A stretch of DNA of 64,000 bases from Alteromonas naphthalenivorans. GTDB lineage: Bacteria; Pseudomonadota; Gammaproteobacteria; Enterobacterales; Alteromonadaceae. Of the stretch, positions 52,881 through 63,046 are shown in pieces; position 1 is the first letter of the stretch, and each line of letters opens with the position of its first letter. The stretch is taken from assembly GCF_000213655.1 (NCBI RefSeq), contig NC_015554.1, positions 2,170,001-2,234,000 on the forward strand. The letters are read 5' to 3'. The notes beneath the pieces are model-generated. The model made no database searches. It was not told where the DNA came from and worked only from the letters and a program-made list of their open reading frames with translations. A program made the translations under genes and the position numbers.

Positions 52881-53921
52881 TTATTTTCGATTTAACTGAT
52901 ATTTTCGCACAGCTGCATTATGGGCTGCCAGCGAAGATGAAAATTCATGGCTACCATCACCTCTAGCCACAAAATACAAGGCATCGGTTTCCATTGGGTT
53001 TAACGCGGCCCAAATGGCATCCTTACCCGCCATCGCGATAGGCGTGGGCGGCAAACCTTTAATTGTATACGTGTTGTAAGGTGTGGGCGTACGAAGGTGC
53101 TTACGGGTAATATTACCATCATACGTATCACCAATACCGTAAATAACAGTGGGATCGGTTTGTAATCGCATATTTTTCCGCAGTCGGTTTACAAATACCC
53201 CCGCTATTTTGGTTCGTTCTGCACTCACTGCGGTTTCTTTTTCAATAATACTTGCCAATATTAGGGCGTCGTACGGTGAGTTCAATGGCAAATCTTCTTG
53301 CCGTTGCTGCCACTGGGTTTCGACATAATCTAACATGGCCTTGTGTGCGCGTTTTAAAATGCTACTGGCCGCAGTGTTAGCGGTAAAGAAATACGTATCA
53401 GCTAAAAATAAGCCTTCGGCGCTGCTAGCTTCGTTCAGCCATAGCATTGGCGCTTTTTCCTCATTTACCGAGCTTGTGATATTAATTGTCTCTTCAACCT
53501 GATCCAGCGATACATCGTTGATAAGTTCAGTTTTCGCCTTTAACGTAACCAACCACTCTTTTAGTGTCAGTCCTTCTACCAAGCTCACGGCAAAATAGTG
53601 CTCTTCACCACGGCTTAATATACCGAATACTTCTCGTAGTGATAGCCCAGGTGTTAAGCGGTATGTACCCGATTTTACATGGGTATTGGCAGCAAAAAAC
53701 TTGAGCCAAAGTTTTGTTGCTAATTCAGGGCTATCGATTAACTCCCGTGCCCGAAGCTCCCTTACCACCTTGTATCCGTTACTGCCCTTTTCTACCGTAT
53801 AAAGCTGCGGTTGAGAAATCGACATGGGCGATGAAGCTTGCCCATTTACATATAAAACACCAAAGGTAATTGCACCCACAACAAGCGCTAGCATTATCCC
53901 AATGCTAATAACTATTCGCAT
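52881..53921 (-). CDS. mltG: Endolytic murein transglycosylase
   Basis: 346 residues, YceG family. An N-terminal membrane helix (IVISIGIMLALVVGAITFGVLYV) is followed by a LysM-like part and the catalytic domain with Glu in ASIIEKETAV, LRLQTDPTVIYG and YNTYTIKGLPPTPIAMAG. It cuts nascent glycan strands and sets their length. It overlaps pabC by 17 bases. Confidence 0.95.
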   Translation of the reverse strand: MRIVISIGIMLALVVGAITFGVLYVNGQASSPMSISQPQLYTVEKGSNGYKVVRELRARELIDSPELATKLWLKFFAANTHVKSGTYRLTPGLSLREVFGILSRGEEHYFAVSLVEGLTLKEWLVTLKAKTELINDVSLDQVEETINITSSVNEEKAPMLWLNEASSAEGLFLADTYFFTANTAASSILKRAHKAMLDYVETQWQQRQEDLPLNSPYDALILASIIEKETAVSAERTKIAGVFVNRLRKNMRLQTDPTVIYGIGDTYDGNITRKHLRTPTPYNTYTIKGLPPTPIAMAGKDAIWAALNPMETDALYFVARGDGSHEFSSSLAAHNAAVRKYQLNRK

Positions 53922-54855
53922 GATCGTCCTGAATTTTATCTAATACTAACTTAGCAAGGCGCTTTGCCCCTTCATGAGACGCACTAAATGCTAACTCATC
54001 ACTCGTTTTTCCGTCGTTTAGCACAACTTTATTAACTGGCATTACGCCCATTAAGGCATTGGTGATCACCATTGCCGTGGCATTAGCGATATCAGCCAGA
54101 GTGTATTCGCCTTCATAAACGTTTAAGGCGTTGTCGCCAATAACATCAGCGTTAGTTAGGCTTTCGTTTACCGAATTTTTTTCCAACGTACTTAACAAGC
54201 ACTGGCGCACAACACCATTTACACCGCAGTTATTTACCTTTGGTGTGTGCCATCCAGTATCGGTTTGAAAAAATACGTTTCCCGCACTGGCTTCAATAAG
54301 GTGCCCTTGCGTGTCGAACACCAAGGCATCATCGGCATTCGCCTCAACAACTTCACGCTTAACCAATACCTGCTCTAACCGGTTCATATGTTTAATACCA
54401 CCCAGCAAAGGCTGTATGGCCAAAGGTGTTTTCGCGTTTATTAGGGTTAAACCACTAACGGCAAGTTCAGAATAATGCGCAGGATACGTATGGGTGGAAA
54501 ACCGAACAATGGCCGGAGCTTGGCTATCTCGTGCGTACCCACGACCGCCCTCTCCTGAAGACACATGAACCTTCATTACTCTTTTAATGCTGAGGTGTTC
54601 AAGAGATTCGGTAAGTGCGCTGACATAAACATCAATTGCCTGTCTAAGTGCAGTCATGTCGAGGGAAATGGCTAACGCTTTAGCATCATGATTGAGCCTA
54701 GCAAGATGAAAAGACAGAAGTTCTACTTTCCCCTGGCTAACGCACATAGTAGTAAAAACGCCATCACCATAGTTCAGTGCCCTGTCGTTTAAGGCAATTG
54801 CATCGGCGGATGAAGGGGTTGAAGATGCGGTGTCGGTATTTGCGACTATTTTCAC
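53905..54855 (-). CDS. pabC: Aminodeoxychorismate lyase
   Basis: 316 residues, PLP fold type IV. The catalytic Lys is in GGIKHMNRLEQVL; NYGDGVFTTM at the N-terminus and EASAGNVFF are typical. It forms p-aminobenzoate for folate synthesis. The protein is longer than E. coli PabC (269), mainly at the C-terminus. Confidence 0.92.
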   Translation of the reverse strand: MKIVANTDTASSTPSSADAIALNDRALNYGDGVFTTMCVSQGKVELLSFHLARLNHDAKALAISLDMTALRQAIDVYVSALTESLEHLSIKRVMKVHVSSGEGGRGYARDSQAPAIVRFSTHTYPAHYSELAVSGLTLINAKTPLAIQPLLGGIKHMNRLEQVLVKREVVEANADDALVFDTQGHLIEASAGNVFFQTDTGWHTPKVNNCGVNGVVRQCLLSTLEKNSVNESLTNADVIGDNALNVYEGEYTLADIANATAMVITNALMGVMPVNKVVLNDGKTSDELAFSASHEGAKRLAKLVLDKIQDDHANSY

Positions 54856-54915
54856 AACTAGCTCTAATAATTAACGTCTGCCGTGCAGTATACCAAGTTG
54901 TTGTGCGCAGACAAG

Positions 54916-54937
54916 AAAGGCAGCTTGCGCTGCCTTT
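54916..54937 (-). terminator. Hairpin between fabF and pabC
   Basis: AAAGGCAGC-loop-GCTGCCTTT, 9-bp stem, 38 bases after the fabF stop. The T tract is short, so readthrough into pabC is expected. Confidence 0.5.
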
Positions 54938-54974
54938 AATCAATAACTACGGATGTCCGAACGTGTGCTCGGGC

Positions 54975-56213
54975 TTAAATTCGTTTGAAAATAAGCGAAC
55001 CGTTAGTACCACCAAAGCCAAATGAATTACACAGCGCATAGTCTGAAGTAAACATTTTTGCTTTATTCGCCACGAAGTCTAAATCGCATCCTTCGCTTGG
55101 TTCATCCAAATTAATGGTAGGCGGTGCCATTTTGTCACGTAGTGCCAATATGGTGAAAATAGCTTCTACAGAGCCTGCTGCACCAAGTAAATGACCTGTC
55201 ATCGACTTAGTAGAGCTTACCAGCATGTTATGCGCATGTTCGTTGAAGACGCGCTTAACCGCTGCTACTTCTGCTATATCACCCGCTGGTGTAGATGTAC
55301 CATGCGCGTTAACGTAGCCAATTTTGCTGCTCTCAATTTTTGCATCGCGAATAGCGTTACTCATTGAAGCCGCTGCACCTTCACCGTCAGCAGGTGGTGA
55401 TGTCATATGATAGGCATCGCCACTCATCCCAAAACCAACAAGTTCAGCGTAAATGGTTGCACCACGGGCTTTCGCCGCTTCGTATTCTTCTAGCATTACT
55501 ACGCCAGCACCTTCGCCCATCACGAAACCATCACGATCTTTATCCCAAGGGCGACTAGCCCCTTGAGGATCGTCGTTTCGTGCAGACAATGCACGTGCCG
55601 CAGCAAAACCCGCAATACCTAATGGCGTAATAGACGCTTCTGAACCGCCTGCTAGCATGGCATCTGCATCATCATACGCGATAGTACGCGCAGCAATACC
55701 AATGTTATGCACACCAGTGGTACACGCCGTCACAACGTTTAAGTTTGGCCCTTTAAGCCCTTCCATGATAGACAAAAAGCCTGAAATCATATTGGTAATA
55801 GTGGAAGGCACAAAAAATGGAGAAACGCGCTTAGGACCGCTATTCATTAATTTAGTGTGGTTTTGTTCAATTTGTTCTAGCCCACCGATGCCTGAACCAA
55901 TAGCTACACCAACACGGTGTGCATTTTCTTCAGTTATCGTTAAGCCCGAATCAGCCATGGCCTGTTTACCCGCTGCAATACCCAGCTGAATAAACCTGTC
56001 CATTTTTTTCGTTTCTTTCTTTTCGATATATTCCTGCGGGTCAAAGTTATCAACTTGACCTGCGAAACGGGTGGAATAGTCACTGCAATCAAAGTGGGTG
56101 ATTTCACCAATACCGCTTTCGCCTGCTAACAGACGACGCCAAGTCTCATCTACAGAAAGACCCAAAGGTGAAAGCATGCCAAGACCAGTAACCACTACGC
56201 GACGTTTTGTCAC
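54975..56213 (-). CDS. fabF: Beta-ketoacyl-ACP synthase II
   Basis: 412 residues. Active-site Cys in [10 protein letters not shown], His in [11 protein letters not shown] and His in [11 protein letters not shown]. The longest frame starts at 56237, but GTG 56213 with GAGGG six bases upstream gives the family start [18 protein letters not shown]. It elongates fatty acids and adapts the unsaturated fraction to temperature. Confidence 0.95.
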   Translation of the reverse strand: MTKRRVVVTGLGMLSPLGLSVDETWRRLLAGESGIGEITHFDCSDYSTRFAGQVDNFDPQEYIEKKETKKMDRFIQLGIAAGKQAMADSGLTITEENAHRVGVAIGSGIGGLEQIEQNHTKLMNSGPKRVSPFFVPSTITNMISGFLSIMEGLKGPNLNVVTACTTGVHNIGIAARTIAYDDADAMLAGGSEASITPLGIAGFAAARALSARNDDPQGASRPWDKDRDGFVMGEGAGVVMLEEYEAAKARGATIYAELVGFGMSGDAYHMTSPPADGEGAAASMSNAIRDAKIESSKIGYVNAHGTSTPAGDIAEVAAVKRVFNEHAHNMLVSSTKSMTGHLLGAAGSVEAIFTILALRDKMAPPTINLDEPSEGCDLDFVANKAKMFTSDYALCNSFGFGGTNGSLIFKRI

Positions 56214-56251
56214 AAAAAGCCCTCGCATTGGAACCAATAAGGTGGGAATAC

Positions 56252-56279
56252 AAAAACGGCTCTAAAGAGAGCCGTTTTT
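56252..56279 (-). terminator. Terminator/attenuator between acpP and fabF
   Basis: AAAAACGGCTCT-loop-AGAGCCGTTTTT, a 12-bp stem followed on the minus strand by five T residues. It would cut transcription after the highly expressed acpP while letting some continue to fabF. Confidence 0.7.
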
Positions 56280-56299
56280 TAATTTACTGTAACGAAGAC

Positions 56300-56539
56300 T
56301 TAAGCGTCTTTGTTAGCATTGATGTAGTCAATAGCTGACTGAACAGTAGTAATTTTTTCTGCTTCTTCGTCAGGAATTTCAGTATCAAATTCTTCTTCTA
56401 ACGCCATTACTAGCTCAACAGTGTCAAGTGAGTCTGCGCCCAAATCATCAACGAATGAAGCTTCAGCTTTTACTTCTTCTTCTTTTACGCCAAGTTGTTC
56501 AATGATAATTTTCTTAACGCGTTCTTCAATGTTACTCAT
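56300..56539 (-). CDS. acpP: Acyl carrier protein
   Basis: 79 residues, acidic four-helix protein. The phosphopantetheine Ser lies in [12 protein letters not shown]. Almost identical in layout to E. coli AcpP, in the fabG-acpP-fabF order. Confidence 0.97.
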   Translation of the reverse strand: MSNIEERVKKIIIEQLGVKEEEVKAEASFVDDLGADSLDTVELVMALEEEFDTEIPDEEAEKITTVQSAIDYINANKDA

Positions 56540-56738
56540 AATTCTAGGTTTCCCTTAAACGTCACTAGATAGTCAAAGTGCCGCTAGTTTATTTTGCAAG
56601 GTACAAGCTTGCAAGCACCAGTTTAAACAAATTTTCTGGTCAAACCAGCGGCATCCCAAATTCTTAATGTTCTATTTTTACATCCAAGTTCGGGGAAAAT
56701 CCACCCCAAACACAGTTAAATTCACAATTTTCGTGAAT

Positions 56739-57479
56739 TTAACCCATATACATACCACCGTTTACATGGATAGTTTCGCCTGTAATATAGGCTGCACCGC
56801 TGCTCACTAAAAAGGCAACAGTGGCTGCTATTTCATCAGGTTCACCTAAACGGTTAGCAGGAATATCTTTAAAAATTGCGCTTTTTTGATCGTCCGTCAA
56901 TGATTTTGTCATGTCGGTATCGATAAAACCAGGCGCAACAACATTAATAGTTATACCACGAGAAGCCACTTCACGTGCCATAGATTTCGAAAAACCAATA
57001 ACACCTGCTTTCGCTGCTGCGTAGTTTGCTTGCCCAGCATTACCCGAACTACCCACCACAGAACCGATATTTACAATACGGCCAAAGCGTTTCTTCATCA
57101 TACCGCGAAGTACTGCTTTTGACAGCGTAAAAATGGCTGTAAGGTTAGTATTAATGATGTCTTGCCATTCGTCATCTTTCATACGCATTAACAAGTTATC
57201 ACGAGTAATACCTGCATTATTAACCAAAATATCAATGCCACCGAAGGTGTCATTAATTTCCTTGATTATAGCATCTATACTGTCTTTATCGGTAACATTT
57301 AGTGCAATACCTTTGCCACCAAATTCAGATAAATATTCAGTAATTGCACTTGCACCACTCTCGCTTGTAGCGGTGCCTACAACCGTAGCACCCTGCGCTG
57401 CAAGCTGACTAGCAATGGCTTTACCAATGCCTCGGCTAGCGCCTGTTACCAGTGCTACTTTGCCTTCTAACTGACTCAT
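56739..57479 (-). CDS. fabG: 3-oxoacyl-ACP reductase
   Basis: 246 residues. NADPH site GASRGIGKAIA, NNAGITRDNLLMRM, and catalytic Ser-Tyr-Lys in IGSVVGSSG and YAAAKAGVIGFSK. GAAAC lies before the ATG, 9 bases after fabD. A 199-base gap to acpP probably carries the acpP promoter. Confidence 0.96.
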   Translation of the reverse strand: MSQLEGKVALVTGASRGIGKAIASQLAAQGATVVGTATSESGASAITEYLSEFGGKGIALNVTDKDSIDAIIKEINDTFGGIDILVNNAGITRDNLLMRMKDDEWQDIINTNLTAIFTLSKAVLRGMMKKRFGRIVNIGSVVGSSGNAGQANYAAAKAGVIGFSKSMAREVASRGITINVVAPGFIDTDMTKSLTDDQKSAIFKDIPANRLGEPDEIAATVAFLVSSGAAYITGETIHVNGGMYMG

Positions 57480-57488
57480 AGCGTTTCC

Positions 57489-58418
57489 TTATTGTTTTAA
57501 TGCTTCCACACTTTCTGGGGTGTTTACAGCAATGGATTCTAAACTTTTATTAATGCGTTTATTTAATCCTGTAAGTACCTTACCTGGGCCTACTTCAATG
57601 ATACGTTCAACACCTGCTGCAGCCAAATACTCCACGGTACGCGTCCACTGAACAGGGCAATATAATTGGCGTACCAACGCACTTTTTATTGATGCACCGT
57701 CAGTTTCAATGGTCACATCAACATTATTGATAATATTAATTGCAGGGGTATGAACGTTTAGTGTCGCCAGTGCGTCTTCTAACTTGTCAGCAGCGGGGCG
57801 CATGAGTTCACAGTGCGAAGGCACACTTACCGATAATGGAAGCGCTCGCTTGGCACCCGCTTCTTTGCACGCAGCAGCAGCTTGCTCAGCGGCCACTTTT
57901 TCGCCAGCAATAACCACTTGGCCTGGCGAGTTAAAATTAACCGGAGACACTACATCGCCTGTCGCAATCGCCGTTTGGTGGCACACGTTGGCAATGGTGT
58001 TATCATCTAAGCCAATAATGGCATACATAGCACCGGCACCCGCTGGCACCGCCTCTTGCATATATTGACCACGAGCTTCAACCAGCTTTATCGCATCAGC
58101 AAAAGACATAGCACCGCCACATACTAGGGCTGAATACTCACCCAAACTGTGACCCGCTAAATAGCTCACTTCAATGCCTTGTGCTTCTAATACGCGCCAA
58201 GTCGCAACACTAGCAGCAAGCAAAGCTGGCTGAGTAATATGAGTTTCGTTCAATTTTCCATCGGTATCGTTTTGTACCAGATCCCAAAGATCGTAACCTA
58301 ATACGTCTGAAGCTTCTTTGAAGGTATCTAAAACCGAAGGATGGCTGTCGGCCAACTCTTTAAGCATGCCCACCGATTGTGAGCCCTGCCCAGGAAAGAC
58401 GCAGGCTGTTTTTGTCAT
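57489..58418 (-). CDS. fabD: Malonyl-CoA:ACP transacylase
   Basis: 309 residues. VFPGQGSQSVGML at the N-terminus, the nucleophile in GHSLGEYSALV, and the His partner in SVPSHCELM. It loads malonyl groups onto ACP. Confidence 0.96.
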   Translation of the reverse strand: MTKTACVFPGQGSQSVGMLKELADSHPSVLDTFKEASDVLGYDLWDLVQNDTDGKLNETHITQPALLAASVATWRVLEAQGIEVSYLAGHSLGEYSALVCGGAMSFADAIKLVEARGQYMQEAVPAGAGAMYAIIGLDDNTIANVCHQTAIATGDVVSPVNFNSPGQVVIAGEKVAAEQAAAACKEAGAKRALPLSVSVPSHCELMRPAADKLEDALATLNVHTPAINIINNVDVTIETDGASIKSALVRQLYCPVQWTRTVEYLAAAGVERIIEVGPGKVLTGLNKRINKSLESIAVNTPESVEALKQ

Positions 58419-58491
58419 TGTTGTTCCTTATTATTTTTTGTATACAACGAATTTTTGAATACAACGAATTCAATAAGACTGATAGAAGAAA

Positions 58492-59457
58492 CTAGTATCG
58501 TACCAGCGCAGATGCCCAAGCAAAACCGCCGCCGAACGCTTCTAATAATAAATGTTGCCCACGCTGAATCCGACCATCGCGAATAGCGGTATCTAGTGCT
58601 GTGGGTACTGTGGCTGCGGATGTATTACCGTATTTTTCTAACGTCACTACCACTTGGTCTAACGACATATCTAATTTTTTGGCTGTCGCTTTAATAATTC
58701 TGAAATTCGCTTGGTGAGGCACTAGCCAATCCAGATCAGATTTTTGCATATTGTTGGCCGCAAGGGTTTGCTCAACCACTTCAGACAATTTGTTCACGGC
58801 AACTTTGAAAACTTCGTTTCCGCGCATAACGCCCCAATTTTCGTGTACTGATGCTTCATCACCACGCGTAGGGTTTCCAACGTAAAGTAAATCGCCGTAA
58901 GAACCATCGGCATTTATATGAGTAGATAAGATACCCGGCTCATCACTGGCTTCTATAATAGTGGCACCCGCGGCGTCACCAAAAAGAATGACCATAGTGC
59001 GATCTTCAGGTGCTATCAAACGGCTAAGACAATCTGTACCAATAACTAAGATACGCTTAGCCATGCCAGATTTGATGTATTGGTCGGCCACACTTAATGC
59101 GTAGCAATAACCCGCACACGCAGCAGCCACATCAAAAGCAGGAATACCGTTAATACCTAAAATGCGCTGGATTTCACAGGCCGTGCTAGGAAGTGCATAG
59201 CGTCCGCTCGTAGTAGCACACACTATCATGTCAATTGATTGAGGGTCGATGCCTGCCATCTCTATGGCTTTCTTACTTGCCTCTGCCCCCATGGTCGCAG
59301 CGGTTTCTTCAGCACCTATAATTCGGCGTTCTTTAATACCGGTTCTATCAGTGATCCATTCATCACTGGTATCAACCATAACTTCCAAATCGGCATTGGT
59401 TCGTATATCACTAGGGTAATAACTTCCAGTACCGATAAATCGAGAATATTTGCTCAA
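58492..59457 (-). CDS. fabH: Beta-ketoacyl-ACP synthase III
   Basis: 321 residues. Catalytic Cys in [11 protein letters not shown], His in [11 protein letters not shown] and Asn in [11 protein letters not shown]. The start is TTG 59457, overlapping the plsX stop by 4 bases, with GGAG five bases upstream. It starts fatty acid synthesis from acetyl-CoA and malonyl-ACP. Confidence 0.95.
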   Translation of the reverse strand: MSKYSRFIGTGSYYPSDIRTNADLEVMVDTSDEWITDRTGIKERRIIGAEETAATMGAEASKKAIEMAGIDPQSIDMIVCATTSGRYALPSTACEIQRILGINGIPAFDVAAACAGYCYALSVADQYIKSGMAKRILVIGTDCLSRLIAPEDRTMVILFGDAAGATIIEASDEPGILSTHINADGSYGDLLYVGNPTRGDEASVHENWGVMRGNEVFKVAVNKLSEVVEQTLAANNMQKSDLDWLVPHQANFRIIKATAKKLDMSLDQVVVTLEKYGNTSAATVPTALDTAIRDGRIQRGQHLLLEAFGGGFAWASALVRY

Positions 59458-60479
59458 AGCTGCTCCAATAAAACCGTTTCTATCTTCGTTTTTATCTTGT
59501 CTGGAACTCGCATCTTTGCTTCTTTCATTGCTTGCACAATGGCGTAATAAAAGGCGTCTTTAGATGCATTTCCATGACTCTTGATAACAATGCCGCGCAA
59601 TCCTATCAGACTCGCACCATTATACTGGTCGGGGTTCACGCTGTTATAGATAGATTTGAGCAATGGAAAAGCAATTTTGGCCATTAGCCGCGTATAAAAG
59701 TTCTTTTGTGACTGGCGCTTCACTTCATTAATGACTAACTTGGCTAGGCCTTCACTGGATTTAAGCGCAACATTGCCGGTAAAACCGTCAGTTACCACCA
59801 CATCGGCTTTATCGGTAAAGATGTCATCACCTTCTACATAGCCAATGTAGTTAATGCCTGGTGCATCTTTAAATAGTTGGTCGGCTAACTTTACGTACGC
59901 ATTTCCTTTTATATCTTCTTCACCCACGTTTAATAAGGCAACTCGCGGCGAAGGAATACCCGCGGCTTCTTGCGCTAACACCGAACCCATCACACCGTAC
60001 TGAAATAAAATTTCAGGCGTGCAATTCACATTCGCGCCTAAATCGAGCAAGAATACATTATGGTGACTCGCGGTGGGCATCATGCTGATAAGTGCTGGCC
60101 TATCAATACCCGACAAGGTTTTTAATAAGTAGAACGATAAGGTTAAGAGCGCGCCAGTATTGCCTGCACTTACACATGCATCGGCTTCGTTGCTTTGAAC
60201 ATATTCAATCACACGGCGCATTGAAGAGCGTTTTTTATTGCGTAACGCAGAGGTAGGCGCCTCACCCATTTCAACCACTTGGTCGCAATGAGATACGGTT
60301 ACCCGACTTCGTTGGGAAGCGGTGAGATTTTGGATTGCTGGGGATATAACGGCTTGGTCGCCGCATAGCAAAAAATGAACGTCTGGATGAAGTTCAATGG
60401 CCTTTACAGCCGCAGAAAGGATAACAGGGGGACCATGATCGCCCCCCATGATATCTAACGCGATGGTTAGCTTAGACAA
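59454..60479 (-). CDS. plsX: Phosphate acyltransferase
   Basis: 341 residues. [12 protein letters not shown] at the N-terminus, SAGNTGALL, and [17 protein letters not shown] are family signatures. It makes acyl-phosphate from acyl-ACP for phospholipid synthesis. The start appears to be TTG 60479 by comparison with the family N-terminus; there is no clear ribosome site. Confidence 0.94.
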   Translation of the reverse strand: MSKLTIALDIMGGDHGPPVILSAAVKAIELHPDVHFLLCGDQAVISPAIQNLTASQRSRVTVSHCDQVVEMGEAPTSALRNKKRSSMRRVIEYVQSNEADACVSAGNTGALLTLSFYLLKTLSGIDRPALISMMPTASHHNVFLLDLGANVNCTPEILFQYGVMGSVLAQEAAGIPSPRVALLNVGEEDIKGNAYVKLADQLFKDAPGINYIGYVEGDDIFTDKADVVVTDGFTGNVALKSSEGLAKLVINEVKRQSQKNFYTRLMAKIAFPLLKSIYNSVNPDQYNGASLIGLRGIVIKSHGNASKDAFYYAIVQAMKEAKMRVPDKIKTKIETVLLEQL

Positions 60480-60494
60480 AATGTAGACGCCGAA

Positions 60495-60665
60495 TTACGC
60501 GCCGACTACTTTATTGCCTTTGTAATAACCGTCAGCTGTCACGTGGTGACGACGGTGTGTTTCACCCGACGTAGGGTCGACAGACAAAGTCGACGCTGTC
60601 AATGCATCGTGTGAACGACGCATGCCACGCTTAGAGCGCGTTTTACGATTTTTTTGTACAGCCAT
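60495..60665 (-). CDS. rpmF: 50S ribosomal protein L32
   Basis: 56 residues, between yceD and plsX. It begins [20 protein letters not shown] and ends [21 protein letters not shown] lies before the ATG. The zinc cysteines of some L32 proteins are absent. The yceD-rpmF-plsX order matches other gammaproteobacteria. Confidence 0.97.
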   Translation of the reverse strand: MAVQKNRKTRSKRGMRRSHDALTASTLSVDPTSGETHRRHHVTADGYYKGNKVVGA

Positions 60666-60668
60666 AAC

Positions 60669-61202
60669 TTACTCCTGGTCTCGCTTAAGTTCTTTCAAAA
60701 CCGCGAAAGGGTTTTCTCGCTCTTGTTCCGGTTCAATCTTTCCAAATGACATATCATCTTTAGACACTGAGCACTCCTCCTCTGCATGAAGGGGTACGAT
60801 GGGCAAAGATAAAAGTAACTCGTCTTCAAATATCTGAAGCAGATTAACTTCTCCGTGGTCGTTGACCTCTACCGGTTCGTAAGCCTCGGGTATTGGATCT
60901 TCTTCATTTCGTTCTTCTCCCTGCACTGGAGTAAAACAAAAATCCACATCAAGTGTGGTATCAAATTCACCATTACACCGCTGGCAGAGAAGTGTTACCT
61001 GAGTGTCTAAATGACCGTGAAATACAGTAAGACCCTGCTCGTCTTTTTTGAACTGCACATCGACGTTCACATATTCACTACATCGGACAACTGCCCCACT
61101 CAATCGTTCCATATCTTCAGACACAAGAACACCCCGATAATCGGAACGTTTCATAGCGCTGCTGGTCGGTTCGACCGTATGAGGGAGTTTCACTTTCTGC
61201 AT
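60669..61202 (-). CDS. yceD: YceD family protein (DUF177, 23S rRNA accumulation)
   Basis: 177 residues. MQKVKLPHTVEP, the CQRCNGEF pair of cysteines, YEPVEVNDHGEVNLLQIFEDELLLSLP and the CSVSKDDMSFG...NPFAVLKELK end match E. coli YceD. Members affect 23S rRNA maturation. Its start lies only a few bases after the predicted transcription start, so the mRNA may be near-leaderless. It ends 3 bases before rpmF. Confidence 0.92.
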   Translation of the reverse strand: MQKVKLPHTVEPTSSAMKRSDYRGVLVSEDMERLSGAVVRCSEYVNVDVQFKKDEQGLTVFHGHLDTQVTLLCQRCNGEFDTTLDVDFCFTPVQGEERNEEDPIPEAYEPVEVNDHGEVNLLQIFEDELLLSLPIVPLHAEEECSVSKDDMSFGKIEPEQERENPFAVLKELKRDQE

Positions 61203-61630
61203 AGGGCGCGCATTCTATAGATTCCACGTCCCACTGTCAAAGATTTAATGGGCGTTTTTGTATAATAATTTAGCGATTTTGTACTTCTTTTCATAAACCG
61301 AATTTTAAGGGAATAGCCCCAAATAACAAGTAAAAAGAACATGATGTGTTTAAAATAGCGGAAGGTTGGTAAAATGGCGTATTGTCAAAACAAACCAAGT
61401 TGGCAAACGGCATTACGCTCATTTATAAAAACACGCTATATTTAAGGTAAGTTGTAATTACTCTTTATGAGTAATTTAAAGGTTTTTGGTGGTTTTTTTT
61501 GGGGTTACTCGAAAAATAAGCCAGATAAAAAGGAGTTCAGTGTTTAAGGATAAGCACAGGCTTGCGTAAGAGGACACACAACGCGTAGACCGGTTAATTA
61601 ACACTTAATGTAAGATTGAGGTTTTGTAGT
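61203..61630. other. Divergent region between yceD and maf
   Basis: 428 bases without a convincing gene. It contains the yceD promoter (61212-61240) and a perfect 8-bp inverted repeat AATTACTC-TTTAT-GAGTAATT at 61456-61476 of unknown role. A 23-codon ORF at 61374-61445 has AAGG nearby but no other support. Confidence 0.5.
61212..61240 (-). promoter_or_regulatory. Sigma-70 promoter of yceD-rpmF
   Basis: On the minus strand TTGACA (61235-61240), a 17-bp spacer, and TAGAAT (61212-61217), then GCGCGCCCT before the ATG. The GC-rich discriminator is typical of stringently controlled ribosomal promoters. Transcription should begin near 61205, 3 bases before the start codon. Confidence 0.8.
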
Positions 61631-62278
61631 ATGACCACACTCGTTCTAGCTTCATCATCTAAGTACCGCCAGCAATTATTGTCGAATATTGGCATTCAAG
61701 CTGAAATAAGCAAACCAGATATAGATGAGACTCCCCTACCCGACGAAACACCCCTTGCGTTGTGCAAACGTTTAGCGTTCGAAAAAGCTAAAAAGATTGC
61801 CCAACAGCAGCCAGGGAGAATTGTAATTGGAAGCGATCAAGTTGCTTCTGTCGAAGGTCCTGATGGCAAAATTATACTAGGCAAGCCGGGAACAGTTGAA
61901 AACGCCGTAGCGCAACTGAAAATGTGCCAAGGAAAATCGGTGTATTTTTATACCGCGATAAGTTTATGTAAAGCTGAAAACGACGAAGACCTACCCGACA
62001 TCCTTACTAGCAATTTAGACACTATTACTCGGGCTGAAGAAACCTGTGTGTATTTTCGTAGCCATAAAGAAGCACAACTACGTGCTTACGTTGAAGCCGA
62101 AATGCCACTTGATTGTGCGGGGAGTTTCAAATGTGAAGGCATGGGGGCCTTATTGTTTGAACGTATTACCAGCCGCGACCCGAATACGTTAATAGGGCTT
62201 CCCGTTATGCTGCTACATAATATGCTAGACAAACATTTTAATATCGATTTGCTAGACCTAGCTACTGCCAAGGCCTAG
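61631..62278 (+). CDS. yceF: Maf/YceF nucleotide pyrophosphatase
   Basis: 215 residues. LASSSKYRQQLLSNIG is the Maf phosphate-binding loop, SDQVA holds the catalytic Asp, and CKRLAFEKAKKIA, DCAGSFKCEGMGALL and GLPVMLL are conserved. Adjacent to yceD, it matches the YceF branch that hydrolyses 7-methyl-GTP. GAGG nine bases before ATG 61631 decides the start. Confidence 0.92.
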   Translation: MTTLVLASSSKYRQQLLSNIGIQAEISKPDIDETPLPDETPLALCKRLAFEKAKKIAQQQPGRIVIGSDQVASVEGPDGKIILGKPGTVENAVAQLKMCQGKSVYFYTAISLCKAENDEDLPDILTSNLDTITRAEETCVYFRSHKEAQLRAYVEAEMPLDCAGSFKCEGMGALLFERITSRDPNTLIGLPVMLLHNMLDKHFNIDLLDLATAKA

Positions 62279-62312
62279 CGGATGAAGATTTGCTTTGCTA
62301 TTGAACGCCAAA

Positions 62313-62960
62313 CTAGCGGAGCAAAAACTGCTGAAGTTCGCCAATGGAATGCACAATGGTTTCAGGCGCCAACGCTTCAAGGTGAACTTGTGCATGCACC
62401 CCGTAAGAAACCCCTATTCTGCGCATACCAATAGATTTTGCCATTTGCATATCGTAAGTGGTGTCGCCAATCATGACGGCATCATTCGCACTAATATTTA
62501 GCTCGTCTAAAATTTGCAGTAGCATGTCAGGTGACGGTTTAGACTGCGCGTCATCAGCGCATCGTGACGCACTAAAAAAGTGGCCAGTCTCGGTTTGCGA
62601 CCAGGCCCTATCAAGACCTCTTCGCGCTTTCCCTGTTGCTACAGCAAGGGTAGCTCCCTTTGCCTTTAGTGCTGATAACAAATCTTCTACACCATTAAAC
62701 AACGGGCACGGCGTAGCATCATGGCTTACAAAGGCTTCTTTATAAGCCAGTACTAAGCGCTCAGCAAGGGCATCATCGTTAATACCAAATAACTGCTTAA
62801 TAGCAGGTTTTAAGCTAATACCTATAATGTGACTTACCGCATCAGCACTTGGAACCGGCATGTCACAGTGTTTTGCTGCTATCTGCATACAGTTGATAAT
62901 TTTATCGGCAGAGTCCATTAAGGTGCCGTCCCAATCAAAAATAACCAACTTATAGCGCAT
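62313..62960 (-). CDS. HAD-IA phosphatase (phosphoglycolate phosphatase-like)
   Basis: 215 residues. DWDGTLMDSAD (nucleophile), a helical cap, VATGKARRGLD (motif II), KPSPDM (Lys) and GDTTYDMQMAKSIG (motif IV). Substrate not defined. It is cotranscribed direction-wise with rluC, 86 bases downstream, as commonly seen in gammaproteobacteria. Confidence 0.9.
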   Translation of the reverse strand: MRYKLVIFDWDGTLMDSADKIINCMQIAAKHCDMPVPSADAVSHIIGISLKPAIKQLFGINDDALAERLVLAYKEAFVSHDATPCPLFNGVEDLLSALKAKGATLAVATGKARRGLDRAWSQTETGHFFSASRCADDAQSKPSPDMLLQILDELNISANDAVMIGDTTYDMQMAKSIGMRRIGVSYGVHAQVHLEALAPETIVHSIGELQQFLLR

Positions 62961-63046
62961 AGTTACAGCGTTCCTTCTATATAAAGAATCTATATAAATA
63001 AATAGTACTTAATTAATAAGTAAACTTACCGAATACCCTAAAAGCT

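Noticed and set aside
61374..61445. 23-codon ORF upstream of maf
   Set aside because: Only a weak AAGG upstream and no recognisable features; kept as a remark in the region entry.
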